In this document: positions 22,520 through 33,287 of the stretch, in pieces | Layout of the letters: the number at the start of each line of letters is the position of its first letter | Position numbering within the stretch: the stretch's first letter is position 1 | Assembly (NCBI GenBank): GCA_950295325.1 | Contig: OX485808.1 | Span: forward strand, 23,084,527 to 23,148,526 | Reading direction: 5' to 3' | Length of the DNA: 64,000 nucleotides | Source: Polytrichum commune | Taxonomy: Eukaryota; Streptophyta; Polytrichopsida; Polytrichales; Polytrichaceae | The notes under the pieces: model-generated | Database searches by the model: none | What the model was told of the DNA's origin: nothing | The model's input: the letters and a program-made list of their open reading frames with translations, nothing else | Translations under genes and position numbers: made by a program

Positions 22520-23739
22520 TTATTCATTGTCATTTTCTTCATCTTCATTGTCTTCATCGTTCTCCTCTCGTTCTTCTTTTTCTTTTTCTTCGTCTTCCAC
22601 TTCTTCGTCTTCCACTTCTTCGTCTTCCACTTCTTTGTCTTCCACTTCTTCTTCTTCCACTTCTTCTTCTACAATCTCCTCCTCTTCAATATTATTTAGC
22701 GAATTGGATTTGTAAGTCTCACACGCTACCTCTATCCTTTCCATCGTAGTGATATTCTCCATTTCATAAATCTTCTTGTGAAGATTTATGTATTGAAAAA
22801 TCCACTTCTCTTTTCCTAACATACCCCTATTAGCAAAAAAAATTCAAACATTAGATACAAAAAACAAAAAACAAATTGAAATGTAAACATTGAAGACCAA
22901 TAAGAAACAAAACGTTACGAAGTGATAATTATGAATAAAAAAAATAACTCAAATAAATATAGAGATACTTACATGTTTGAGGAAAATTTAGTACGATGCC
23001 ATATCAAAATTGGAGTCACAAATTCTTTTCTTGCATTTTTATTTTGCTCCCAATCCTTCGGTAGAAATGAAGTCCTCATTGCCTTGGTAACTCTCTTGTT
23101 AGTAGAAGAACAAGTACGAACTAAAGTAGCCAAAACTTGAGAATTGTGTAATTTCTCAAATTTGGTCACATCAATCACACCTTTACCCAAAGACGTGATT
23201 CCCAAAAGCTCTTCAAGCTTTTGAGACTTTTGAATAAGAGTTAAGAGTGTAGGACAAGAACCAATGTGGTTGTTGTCAATGTTTTTTGCTTCCAATTTCT
23301 CCCACATTGCCTTCGCTCTTGCCTCCCATTGCTTGGATTTTTTCCAAAATTCTTTTCTCGCCCGCTTTAGAGAATTTGACATAACTTTGAAATTCATCTC
23401 CTTTGCATTGACCACCCTTGACATTTTTTTTGCACCGTTCTTGCTCGTTGTTGCAACTTTCGGCCCCGGCTTGATTTTAGAAAGTATCATGAGATGGGCT
23501 TTCCTCATGTGATCATTCAAATGAAATCGGTGCTTGAACGGACCATATGGGCACTTCTTTCCTCTTGCCCTTACAAGACAATAGAAAGGCGCTTCATCAT
23601 TAACAACTTGCATCCAATCTTCTTTCTCAACGGCCTCCTCCAAAGTAATCTCTTCGAAAGATGACTCTTCTAAAGTTGCCTCCTCCAAGGTTGCCTCCGT
23701 TAGTACCAAATCTCCATTTTGACATGTCTCCTTCGCCAT
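22520..23739 (-). CDS. Unknown protein, two exons, zinc-finger-like, acidic tail
   Basis: Minus strand: exon 1 23739-22973, intron 22972-22827 (CAT|GTAAGT ... GCTAATAG|GGG), exon 2 22826-22520; joined 358 codons including the stop, with no internal stop. The N-terminal third has a C/H-rich segment (YCLVRARGKKCPYG...HLNDHMRKAH), like a C2H2 or BED-type finger but with unusual spacing. The middle is basic and helical (KRARKEFWKKSKQW, EELLGITSLGKG). The C-terminus is about 60 residues of E, D and V repeats (VEDEE). I do not recognise the family. It lies inside the MULE, convergent to the transposase gene, as mudrB is to mudrA in maize MuDR. That parallel is positional only; I see no mudrB similarity. 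It could also be a captured host gene. Confidence 0.65.
22580..22682 (-). repeat. 15-bp coding minisatellite (acidic tail)
   Basis: Repeats of GAAGTGGAAGACGAA on the minus strand encode VEDEE units of the protein at 22520-23739. Unit number is likely to vary between copies. Confidence 0.8.
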
Positions 23740-24049
23740 GACTAGACATTTCAAATATAAAACAAATTAGTTCAAGCTAATCTCATTGATAAAAAAAAAG
23801 CAAGCACATGTCTCACACAATCAAATTCGCTCAACCCACTTTGAGAGTGAAAGAAGGCTCATCTCTTCAAGCTTTCAACCTCTCTAGTGTAAAGGTGGCC
23901 AAAGACTAAGTTACAAGTACTGACAGATGCTCTCTCACTCTCGATTATATATCTTAAACTACTTCTCTATCTTGTGCTCTACGCAAACTTGCACCTCAGG
24001 TGAGACAACCTTAACTGCTAGTACCACTCAAAATATGCTACCATTATGC

Positions 24050-24103
24050 GTTACAAGCTTGTATGATCAGAAAAATTGGGACTTCATAAAGAGGACACAG
24101 ATT
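24050..24103. repeat. 54-bp direct repeat, copy 1
   Basis: GTTACAAGCTTGTATGATCA and the following bases recur almost unchanged at 24875-24928. It contains the perfect palindrome ACAAGCTTGT. The copies sit on either side of the captured carrier exons and may mark how the fragment was assembled. Confidence 0.75.
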
Positions 24104-24590
24104 TCAGTCCTCGGGCTTTCAACAAGCAAACAAGTGGCTAAAGAATTTCCTTCCATCTAGCTTCGTTCTCCACATGATCATTCCTACAGTAATGAGGGTT
24201 AGAAGTTTAGAACCCTAATTGAACTAAATTAGTGGTGATTACCTTCCCTGATGCCCAACACATCAGAGGTTAGTGGTGCACTCTCCCCAGCTGTGCACTC
24301 TCCCCAACATCCAAAACTAACCATCTTGTGGGAATTGCATGGTTCATATCCTAGGAGAAGTGGGCTAGTCAGAAAAAGTAACCGTATGAGACCCATCTAT
24401 GTACCTTGCTTCGTGAAGCCTATGGTGAAGGATATGGTAATGTCGATTTACACATGTAGTTACATTTAATGTTTGTGAAGAATTTCAGAGCTTGCAGAAA
24501 TCAGAAAATCCTAGAAAATGACTCTTAAGTGGGCAAAGTAATGCCCTTGCTACTGAAAAATTTGCTCATGAAAGAGTATAAGTAGCTGAC

Positions 24591-24870
24591 CTGAATGTTC
24601 CAAGACGGGTTGTGGTGTAAGTAGCTTGTCTTAACAACCCTGCAGACAATCCCTGCAATTCACAATAGAATCCCTTAATAACTTTCAGTCAATCTGAGAT
24701 AATTGCACAAAGCAATATCGAGTTTCAACAGAACCCAACAAAAGAAAACATCATAGAAGGAATCTGTCAAACATGTTTAAGACACTATTGTACAAAAAAA
24801 ATGACCTTGTAGAGCCCACCAAAACCATCATTTGCAATGACATTTTTGGCTGCCACCATAGCACTGCCCA
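24591..24870 (-). pseudogene. Captured exons of a mitochondrial dicarboxylate/tricarboxylate carrier
   Basis: Two partial or complete exons of an SLC25-family carrier on the minus strand. The first (24870-24806) reads LGSAMVAAKNVIANDGFGG then LYK, followed by a GT donor. The intron is 24805-24653 and ends in AATTGCAG. The second exon (24652-24591) reads GLSAGLLRQATYTT, TRLGTF and has a GT donor. LYK-GLSAGLLRQATYTT is the stretch typical of plant DTC and animal oxoglutarate carriers. Upstream sequence is lost at 24870, where the direct repeat begins, and no later exon was seen. The intron proves DNA-level capture rather than a retrocopy. It cannot make a carrier. Confidence 0.82.
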
Positions 24871-25544
24871 GAAAGTTACAAGCTTGTATGATCAGAGAAC
24901 TTGGGACTTCATAAAGAGGACACAGATTCATAAAGGGGTCGCGCACACATTGACTGCCCTGAACCCTTTCCTAACATCCATGTTCGGGACCCTGGTCCAA
25001 AAGTTATCATCAGGAGGCAGAAGAAGCATCCCACTTGATACATGGTTCTTCATAATTCGGCACTATCCTTTTCCTCCCTCCCTGAATATGATTCTGCACT
25101 ATCAACCGGGTGTATAGTATGAATTGCAGAACGCCTTTGAAATCGCGGTGATCGGGAGATTGAGTAACGTGCGGTTACACGATTGACTGCCCTCCGCAAG
25201 AGAGATAATTTTTGTTTATTCCAATTTTTGTGGATGGATTTGCACATGTACATCAATCGATCAAGACGTTTCAACAGTCAATAGGATACCAGCATCAAAC
25301 AGCTGAACTCCTCTTTGGTCATAATGTGTTCACGAAAGTGTTCCTCACGGTTTTTTCCTGCAACAATGCGCTTACCAAGAAATACTCTTACCATGAATTT
25401 GCTCAACTTGATTCAGTATAATGGTCATCTTGTCGTGTGTTCTGGCCACTTTCACAGCGTTGTCATGCTAATTTTAAAGTGAAGTCTATGTGTACTTTAG
25501 TGAAGGCATGCCCAAGAGTTCCTCCAATCATAAGACCTTTATCA

Positions 25545-26077
25545 CCATCCTTACTGATAAATCTTGGCAGTACAGTTCTCAGGGTTTACTACATAATGAG
25601 TACTTTGCAATGAACAAATGAGAGAGATAAAGCTACAAATCTTCAGAGGTGTTTGCTCTAGACCCTAAACCATGAAGCATACCTTAACAGGCCATCCTCA
25701 TGTCCTGTTACATTGAAAATTTCCAAATTCGCATCATAACTCGACTGCACCACTATGGAAGCTTGTACAATGCAAGTCAAAGGATGGTTCCGGTGCTGTG
25801 AATCAGGATAAAAGGCTATCAGATTATTAACTGACTTGTGGAGATTACGTATTTGCTCAATATCAGGGTTGATTATGCCATTTGTAAACTGTGGCCCCAA
25901 ATGCTCTGCTTAATCTTTAATATCATCTGGTTCCTCCTGTTTACAAAACTGCAATCTAAGGAGCTGCCAAAATCCGAGGAGGAGGAGGAAGAATAGCTGC
26001 CAGATCGAACACAAGATAAGGAGCACCGAGGAGGAGGAGGAAGGTGACGACGGTTGCCAAACCCCAGCCTTCCTAAA
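25545..26077 (-). repeat. Tandem duplication in the MULE right arm, copy 1
   Basis: This copy shares most of its sequence with 26078-26530 (offset 533 bp). Both contain a minus-strand frame with NLIAFYPDSQHRNHPLTC, IVVQSSYDANLEIF and NVTGHEDG, and then LPRFISKDG from another frame. The protein pieces look like real plant exons but I do not recognise the gene. Copy 1 has extra GGAGGA-rich sequence at its right end. Confidence 0.75.
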
Positions 26078-26530
26078 CCATCCTTACTGATAAATCTTGG
26101 CAGTACAGTTCTCAGGGTTTACTACATAATGAGTACTTTGCAATGAACAAATGAGAGAGATAAAGCTACAAATCTTCAAAGGTGTTTGCTCAATAGCAAA
26201 AACCATGAAGCATAACTAAACATGCCATCCTCATGTCCTGTTACATTGAAAATTTCCAAATTCGCATCATAACTTGACTGCACCACAATGGAAGCTTGTA
26301 CAATGCAAGTCAAAGGATGGTTCCGGTGCTGTGAATCAGGATAAAAGGCTATCAGATTAGTAACTGGCTTGTGGAGATTATGTATTTGCTCAATATCAGG
26401 GTTTAGGGTATCAGTTTGCTTAATCTTTAATATCATCTGGTTCCTCCTGTTTACAAAACTGCAATCCAAGGAGCACCGAGGAGGAGGAGGAAGGTGACGA
26501 CGGTTGCCAAACCCCAGCCTTCCTAAACCC
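26078..26530 (-). repeat. Tandem duplication in the MULE right arm, copy 2
   Basis: Second copy of the block at 25545. Its outer side runs into GC-rich sequence with 'aaaccctaaaccc' and repeated GCGGGCGGAGCA words (to about 26645). On the minus strand this resembles the 5' leader of a plant gene. It is probably part of a captured host gene or its promoter region; the identity is unknown. Confidence 0.65.
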
Positions 26531-26672
26531 TAAACCCATGACACAGCAGAAGCAAGCAGTGGAGAGAATACCTTGGTGAGAGCGAGGAGAAGCGAGCAGG
26601 AGCGGGCGGAGCAAGAGCGGGAGGAGCAAGAGCGGGCGGAGCAGGTGTCAGAAGGGCCCACCCTGACCACAA

Positions 26673-26776
26673 TTAACCACTTCAAGTGGTTAACCTATTT
26701 TGGATGAGGGGGGCTTGGATGACGAGGCATGGATGGAAGTGTAAGGTACGAGTGTACATGTTAGTTCGCCCCAGCC
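26673..26776 (-). repeat. MULE right terminal inverted repeat, with palindrome
   Basis: Counterpart of 17234-17343. The outer 34 bp form the recognisable repeat. At the equivalent inner position sits a perfect inverted repeat with 10-bp arms and one central base, TTAACCACTT-C-AAGTGGTTAA, at 26673-26693. Confidence 0.75.
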
Positions 26777-26786
26777 AGCATCGTCT
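26777..26786. repeat. Target-site duplication, right (MULE)
   Basis: AGCATCGTCT, identical to 17224-17233. Confidence 0.9.
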
Positions 26787-27380
26787 CTACTAAAGTAGTC
26801 CTCAATATTGTATTTGTTTTCAATGTTTGCCCACGCTACCTCCTCTTTTAACCCCATGAGTTGACTACATGATGACATGGACCTATCATCGGGCTCTCTA
26901 CCATACTAAAGTCAGATGTCATAATCCACTTGCAGTCCGTTGGAAGATATTGGACTATTTCATTCCACATGGCGCATCTTTCTCCCATCACATTTGATGC
27001 ATAGACATTAAAAATGCCAAAATGTCCACCCTCTGGTCCTCTAAGTCTGATCCATTGTATTCTATTGCCAGCTAGGGTTCCTTTATCCAAAACCAGGGAT
27101 TGCATTCTTGGGTGGAGGCATAAAGTGATGCCTCCTCTTCCTACTCAAATCTTCATATCTTCGACATCATTACTTGGGTTAGCTTCGAGGGACCAAAAGC
27201 TGTCATTTCTCTAGAGTATCCAAAAATTCCTATCTACCTTTTTCCCTCTAACATTATGTTCTTGCAGACAAAAGACATCCACTTTTGGGGAGAGGTTGTT
27301 TATGTAGACTCTGATGATCCCCACTTCTTCTTTTTATCATTATTTATGCCACGTACATTGATGAACAATAGGTGTAATTA
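26777..27380 (-). pseudogene. LINE endonuclease, N-terminal piece
   Basis: The minus-strand frames read, in order, an INVRGINN start, then 'DVFCLQEHN' with the catalytic glutamate of APE-type endonucleases, 'RIQWIRLRGPEGGHFGIFNVYA', and 'WIMTSDFSMVE' where the usual motif is GDFN (here altered). The piece ends in SRDDA at the MULE target duplication. At least one frameshift separates the first part from the rest. The reading continues as HVYSSDN at 17223, beyond the MULE. Confidence 0.8.
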
Positions 27381-27758
27381 GGCACATGTGAAGGTCGATA
27401 GTCTTTTACATTGGCTTACCAAACTTTATTTCGAAACTGACGTTTTCAAACGTGTGTGTTCCTCTCTTTCAAACGATTCTAGTGTGGAGTCAAAAATAGT
27501 GATAAATGTTAATAAATTAGTGTGGGGCAACCTACTTCCACGTATTAAGTGTTGAAAATACACTAAAGCCGACCGTGGCCTATGTGGCTAGGGCAAGAAA
27601 CACGTATGGGTCCCCATGAAAAGGGCAAGAGGTACACTTCTGGGATGACCTCTTTCGGGAGAGTACTTTCCATCCAATCACATGCCAACCAACCCTCAAC
27701 CAATCGCAAAGAGTGCCCATTACTTGTCCTTGCAACAATTGTCATTTAAATTATTTAT
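27381..27758. other. No recognisable feature
   Basis: Sequence between the 5' edge of the LINE remnant and the next MITE. Nothing was recognised on either strand. Confidence 0.4.
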
Positions 27759-27761
27759 TTA

Positions 27762-28563
27762 GGGCCGGTTCACATGGGGTTCCAAGTTCCAAGTCTCAAC
27801 ATGCAGGCCAAGTCCCAACTTTTTAGCCTCATGAAATCATTAGAATATGATTCATTATCATCAAGTCGGATCTTGATTGTCTTATTCACGGGACTTGTGT
27901 TGGGAGCTAGGTCTAGCTTTTTGCTCGACCCAACTCTTAACATGAGTTCCCAGCCTCACCTTCAAAAAGTGTTGTTGTGTAGGCATCCATGTCATACTTG
28001 GAACCTAGGCTCAGAGCGATCACACCCCCTTACATAACCACGTGCAATAAAAGTTTGCTACCCTATATTATATGACATAGATAATTTTAAAGATTATGAT
28101 GTTTTTTTTTCTACACATGCGTAACCATGGATAATATATTTTGTATATATGTTTGTGAAATTTGTAGGCATCTACATTTGTGTAGTAATTGTTTTAGTTC
28201 AATTCTGCGTCATTCTAGTTAGAAACGGTATGTTTTATAATAAAAATAAATAAATCATCAAATTTTGTTATTATTTTTTACTATGTAATAGATATTATGT
28301 ATATTTACTCATGAAAAAAAATTGATAAGCTTTTGACCCATCTTGGTGATGCTTTATGTAAAAATAAAAATAATAAAAATAATTTTTTTTGTTATTGCAC
28401 GTGGTGTTCAACTTGACAATGAAGTGCGCCCCCCAGGGACCTAGGACTTGGGACCCTGTGTGAAATGATAAGTCCAAACTTGCATGCTCTTAATGGCTAA
28501 GATTGCATGGATTGACCTCAAGTGACTTGGGACTTAGGACTTGGGACTCGTGTGAACCAACCC
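27762..28563. mobile_element. Harbinger-like MITE flanked by TTA
   Basis: The ends GGGCCGGTTCACATGGGG and (inverted) GGGTTGGTTCACACGAGTC are flanked by TTA at 27759-27761 and 28564-28566, the usual PIF/Harbinger target. The core is shared with 5676-7726 (GTTCCAAGTTCC, CGGGACTTGTGTTG, TTTGCTCGACCCAACTCTTA). About 28020-28430 is an additional palindromic block. No transposase. Confidence 0.78.
28038..28404. repeat. Nested inverted repeat with G-box core
   Basis: CCACGTGCAATAA (28038-28050) is perfectly repeated inverted as TTATTGCACGTGG (28392-28404). The arms enclose AT-rich DNA and lie next to C-runs (CACCCCC and GCCCCCC), so this is probably a small foldback element nested in the MITE. Confidence 0.55.
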
Positions 28564-28566
28564 TTA

Positions 28567-30306
28567 TATACCAAGGGCAAATTAGCCACATGTAAAGGAG
28601 AATCATAGGGCATAGCACTCTTCCAACCAACCACTTGTTGATTTATAATAAACATATGGTACATGAAATTGATTAACCGTAGACTTTTAAAGTAATTAAA
28701 ATGTACTACAAAATTTGCACAATTAGAAGATTACCTAATTGAATGGGTCATTTGATTGCTTGTGAGTAAGATAATACCCCCCAAATAATTATACCCTCGC
28801 CACACATGATTATTAAAAGTCACACGAAGTGTCAACCCCGTAAACTCACATCAACCCAATGAATTGAACTACTTCATTCCTTGCCCACACACTCGGGCAA
28901 AGAGTGCATGCATAGAGTAGTCTTTGACTTCAATAAAGCATGGTGTGGCTCATACCACATCGGTGTTACAAAATGACCATACCGCTTCTCAATGGCACAT
29001 TGCAATATTGGCCCCCACATCTGCCAAAATATGTTGGGCAATGCAAGCCAATACATGGACTTTGTACAAGGATGCAAGCACAATGAAGTGAATAGCTCTG
29101 ATTCATGCATATATAGGCTTCAATGAAAATAATTCAAAACTATATACTAACATTGAATTTAGTGAAACAAAATCATAGACATTTAAAAAAAATTACAAAG
29201 CCAAGCAATTTATGTTAACAAAATGATGTTTAAAATGCTACCTATTTAAAAGATGGTGCAAGTGGTGTCCAAGTGGTGATATTGAACAAGTAGTTGTGTG
29301 AAATTTGTCTGAGATACATTAAAATTACTTCAAATTGATGATTTCTACAAAATCGATTGATGATAACCTAGAGTTTATAATGAATTCAATGAATAAGAAA
29401 AATAAATTCAAGCTCAAAATATTTAAGGTCGTGAAATTCACATCCAAAACCAAATTCAATCATTTGCTTATGAGCATTACTTTTAGTGCTATGTTGTGAA
29501 GATCTCATCTTGGTATTCTATGTTGAGTACTTAACACAACAATAGAGGGCATCATGGGAAAACATCAAATTTCAACAACTTTTTGCTACTTCTTTTAGAC
29601 ATTTGACCATTAAAACTATGGTTTTAGGATACTGGAGCACTTTTTTCGGTCTAATTTATCACGCTTGCACCCACAATGCCAAAGTCCGAACTAACAAACA
29701 TGGCACCCCTAATCCAACATACAAAGGCTTGAAGAAGGAATTTCATTACACCAACAATGTGGAGCATGGGTTTTGGTTTTGCCTTGACAACATCAAGCAT
29801 TTTGTGAGTGGTAGCAAAATGAAATATGTTTTGAACTAGCCTATAGTACCCGATACATGGCCAATGAAGATAGAAACCGATCTTTTGAGGGAGGAGGCAT
29901 TGGTGCTTGAGGATGCCAAGTTCCAACTCTAGTAGAGGGAGGCACTTTCACCAAGTTGAACATTTTCAACAACATTGACACTCTCCATCCCTTGGCCACA
30001 TTTTCGTGTACCTCCAAACCCAGACTCCCACCCAACTTCCATATTTTCAAAGCAATGCATCAGAATCTAGTAGCACCAACGGCGGATCATAAAAACAAAT
30101 GGGAAGGCAATAGACTCATGGACGGAGACTATGTTGTTGGAGTCACTCCACTCCACTCCATATCCAAAATTTGGAGTGACTGTCAACATCGTGTCAATGA
30201 AGAATAACTCCTACCATGTTACAATCGGTGATATGAAAGGATTGCACATGTGTTGACTTAACCAATAGTCAACTCAATTGTTGGGAAAGAAAATGAAATT
30301 GATTTA
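28567..30306. other. No recognisable gene
   Basis: AT-rich. Some short frames (29603-29839 plus, 29956-30207 plus) have no similarity I can name. It holds one copy of a dispersed repeat at about 29512-29672 (see 35437). Confidence 0.4.
29512..29672 (+). repeat. Dispersed repeat, copy 1
   Basis: It contains TATTCTATGTTGAGTACTTA, ACACAACAATAGAGGGCATC and ACTATGGTTTTAGGATACTG. The same words occur in the opposite orientation at 35437-35620. Class unknown. Confidence 0.55.
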
Positions 30307-30458
30307 GAGAATTGTTAAATCGACCACACACTAGTTAAATTGACCATATTCGATATGTAAGGGTGCCATGAAAATTCAAATTTTGACAAGTCATGTGACT
30401 GGGCGACGCATCTTTGTGGTCATTTTAACAATCTATGTGGTCGATTAAACAATTCCCT
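30307..30458. mobile_element. Small MITE, copy 1
   Basis: The ends GAGAATTGTTAAATCGACCACA and (inverted) GAGGGAATTGTTTAATCGACC pair well. The interior TTTTGACAAGTCATGTGACT is shared with 37161-37385. No ORF. Confidence 0.65.
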
Positions 30459-31153
30459 CGATGTATTGCAAACACCATCATTATGTGTTCAAATATCTAT
30501 GTAAGGTGGATTACGACAACATCAAGTTCATTCACGTTCCAACATATACTTACAACAAGTTTGTGTGACTTCTTGAGGTTGCAATGTTGTTGAACACAAG
30601 TAGTTTTCATACAAATGTTTCAGAATGTCAGTTTATGACATTTAATGTTGCCAATCTACTTTGATTGCACACAACAATGTTATGGATTATTATAATAAAA
30701 TCTAGCATTCGACTAACAAATTTTCCAGCACCTATCGTAATCGGTGCACTTCATTTGTGACTTTGCATAATGAACTTGCTATCATTTGAATAAGATCAAA
30801 AAATACACTACAAAATTCATAGTATGATCCCTATACCTATGGGAATTTACTATATTTAGACTCATCACTGGCATGTTGCTACTCACCACTCATTGCTCAT
30901 GCCTTAGCTCCCCTTCCCCCTCCCCAATACACGCAACCAACCAATGGCAATCCTCAAACCACTAACAAGGCCCCGGAACCACCCTACTTCTAGAAGATCT
31001 TCCAATTCCACGTAATAACAAGCCTATTCCATTGACAAAGGGTCCCACATGCTCCCCAAGATTGGTCTTTCAAGATGGAGCTACTTCGGATTAGCTTAAA
31101 AACATGTTCCCACACTCCCTACATATTGCATTTGACCCAAACATTACGAGCCC

Positions 31154-31299
31154 ACCCACACTTACTGGTGCGGGCCATTAGTGAATGCTTCTTATCATCA
31201 CTGGTTACATCCAATGGCTCTCACTGGCTAAACCAACTCTAAAAATGACCCCTGATGATAAGTGTCGTTCTCTACTTGCCCCGACTAGTAAGTGTGGGC
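31154..31299. mobile_element. Foldback MITE of about 146 bp
   Basis: The arms CCCACACTTACTGGTGCGGG and (inverted) CCCACACTTACTAGTCGGGG continue into CTTATCATCA on both sides. Target duplication unclear. Confidence 0.6.
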
Positions 31300-32299
31300 A
31301 TGCTATAAGCTACTTGACCTTGGTGGCATGCCATTGAGTTTGGTTGAACATTGTGTTCAATCCATATGGTAAAGCCTTTGAGGAGATGTTAGGTTTGTCT
31401 TCAAGTGTTAATTTCCTAGAGGTCATTTGCTTCTAGTGAAATTTCCACAGTTTTCTCACCTTACCCCCACTTACTCCAACAAAATCTTGATGGTCCAAGA
31501 CCATGCCCTCCTAGTTTGGATACAATCATTCAATCCCATAACGTATGACTCATGGATTTTGTAATGGAGGCAAAATGGACATTGCTTTGAGAATGTCATA
31601 GGGGCAACATTGGTACATTATTTAATTTGTGCCAAATTGACCAAATGAAATCAAAATCTTTCTCAAAATATTTACCATCCCAAATTCTTGGACATTTGAG
31701 CTTGTAATTATCAGGAAGGACACCATGGCATTTGTCTAATTATAGCTCATTTAAGCCATCCGTTGGGAGTTGTCTTTAACTCCAATCCATATATTTTTAG
31801 TTGGAGTTGCATGTCCAACTGCAACACAAAGATCTTCCGTTGAGAGATCTCTAACTCCCATGCGTAATGTACTTATGGGTTGTCTAGCCCTTGTGCAAAT
31901 AATTCTTAATTTTGCGGCAAGATAAACTCAACAAGGTTGTCTCAACAGAGGATGAAGGCGACCATGGAAGAGGATATCTATTTATATAGTATACATTTAA
32001 GGGTCTATCCTTGCTCTATATAAATATGATTATCATTCATTGTTTTTAGTTGATATTTTCATCAAAAACACTACTTCCATGTCTAAGTCCGCTTTACACT
32101 ATGTCTCGTGACCAAGGTTTCTAAAGGTTTTTCAAAAGTGATGTGCATTTCTCTTGGTCATGGTCTTTGGACCGCCAACCATGACCATACGAAATTCTAG
32201 ATGAATTTTCCTCATGTCCCTTGGTTACGTGTGTAATAAAAAACCCTAATTAAGTACCACAAATTGAGAGGGAATGGCAACGACTCATCATGATGGATT
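31300..32299. other. No recognisable feature
   Basis: No convincing ORF or repeat was seen. Confidence 0.4.
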
Positions 32300-32880
32300 T
32301 CTGAATTGATGCTAATGCGGCATCACTTTTCCACTAAATTTCAATAGTTCACACTCGAGAAAATACTCCTTAGTTTGAGAAACCCTAGTTACATGGTTTC
32401 TCCGAAATGTTGTGGGCTCTGTATCGTTGTATATATGAAAACATGCTTCCAAACAATTAATTTCATTATTAATTAGCACTTGTTTCCGGGTATGTCATAC
32501 GAATCAACGAAGTGGTGCTAACGTGTCAGCATTTTCCTACCAAATCTTGACATTCCTCACTCAAAAACAATACTCCTTTTACAAGTTGCAGTGCCCCTCG
32601 TCATGAGGTTGCTCCAAAATATTATAGGCTTCATATCACTGCAATTCCAAAACACGTTCCCAAACAATATCATCTAGTAGTTGACATTGATTCGTCAATA
32701 ATGTGGCATCAACTTCCCGCTAAATCTCAACGGTCCACACTCAAAAAAAAGAGCAAAGCACGCTTTACGAGGTCAAGAAACCCTCGTTATTAAGTTGCTC
32801 CAAAATGTTGAGAGTCTTCACGGTCAATGCAGTTCCAAAAACACATGTTCCCAAATGATTTTATCCAATAATTGGCGTTT
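32300..32880. repeat. Degenerate tandem repeat, about 190-200 bp by three
   Basis: Three diverged units begin near 32310, 32510 and 32695 with words like GCTAATGCGGCATCAC, then TTCACACTC, an A-rich run, 'gaaaccct', 'gttgctccaaaatgtt' and 'ccaaacaattt'. Old and strongly diverged. Confidence 0.65.
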
Positions 32881-33287
32881 GATCCCAATTTTGTTGTCGA
32901 AAAAGCTCCACATGTGTGCGCCCTCATCCCAAAGTGCTTGGATATGCTAACCACGTGCAAGGAGGCGCAAAATTCCAAAACACATTAGCTATTGCATTAT
33001 TTATTATGCAAAGTTGCAACTTGGAGATCAATATCAACTTCCTACGGTCATTATGTGTGTGTCACTTTTGTCACACTCTTGTCCTCTTTGTTATAGGGAC
33101 AAAGAAAAGCTGCAATTATAGCTGCCAAAGGCGACAACATGATGATGATCATCATCATACAAATCCCACTTTATCATCTAAACAAGTAAGTTTCTACAGT
33201 TATATTGTAGGCATGTTCCCTTACTTTGTAGTTGTTTTTTTTTTTAAGCAGGACATCATTTGGCTGCAATCAGCCGTTTCATTCTAA

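Larger units (their letters stand above)
17234..26776 (+). mobile_element. 9.5-kb Mutator-like element (MULE) carrying host gene fragments
   Basis: The ends are inverted: left GGGGAGGGCGAACCGACAAG TACACTGGTACCTT, right (complement) GGCTGGGGCGAACTAACATG TACACTCGTACCTT, 27 of 34 positions equal. AGCATCGTCT is duplicated at 17224-17233 and 26777-26786, a MULE-sized 10-bp target site. Collapsing the element restores the interrupted LINE frame (SRDDA-HVYSS). Inside are a MULE transposase gene, two tandem arrays in inverted relation, a second convergent gene, and captured exons near the right end. An alternative is a smaller MULE (about 17.78-22.29 kb, bounded by the arrays) nested in a larger non-autonomous one. 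Confidence 0.88.
8890..27380 (-). mobile_element. Decayed L1-type LINE split by four insertions
   Basis: Five minus-strand pieces add up to one LINE ORF2: endonuclease N-terminal part (27380-26777), endonuclease C-terminal part and linker (17233-16418), RT fingers and palm (15508-14664), RT YVDD motif (12862-12679), then RT thumb and zinc-binding C-terminus (10624-8890). The intervening DNA is a 9.5-kb MULE and three solo LTRs. Reading frames join across target-site duplications at the MULE, at the 909-bp LTR and at the 1.8-kb LTR. Own sequence is about 4 kb, right for a plant LINE ORF2. It carries many stops and frameshifts and is dead. ORF1 and the 5' end were not found. Confidence 0.85.

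Noticed and set aside
24001-24110. Plus-strand TSLYDQ...WDFIKR, resembling the C-terminal SYDQSVEFFKD of carriers
   Set aside because: Wrong strand relative to the captured carrier exons, and the same words recur at 24.9 kb as part of a plain DNA repeat.
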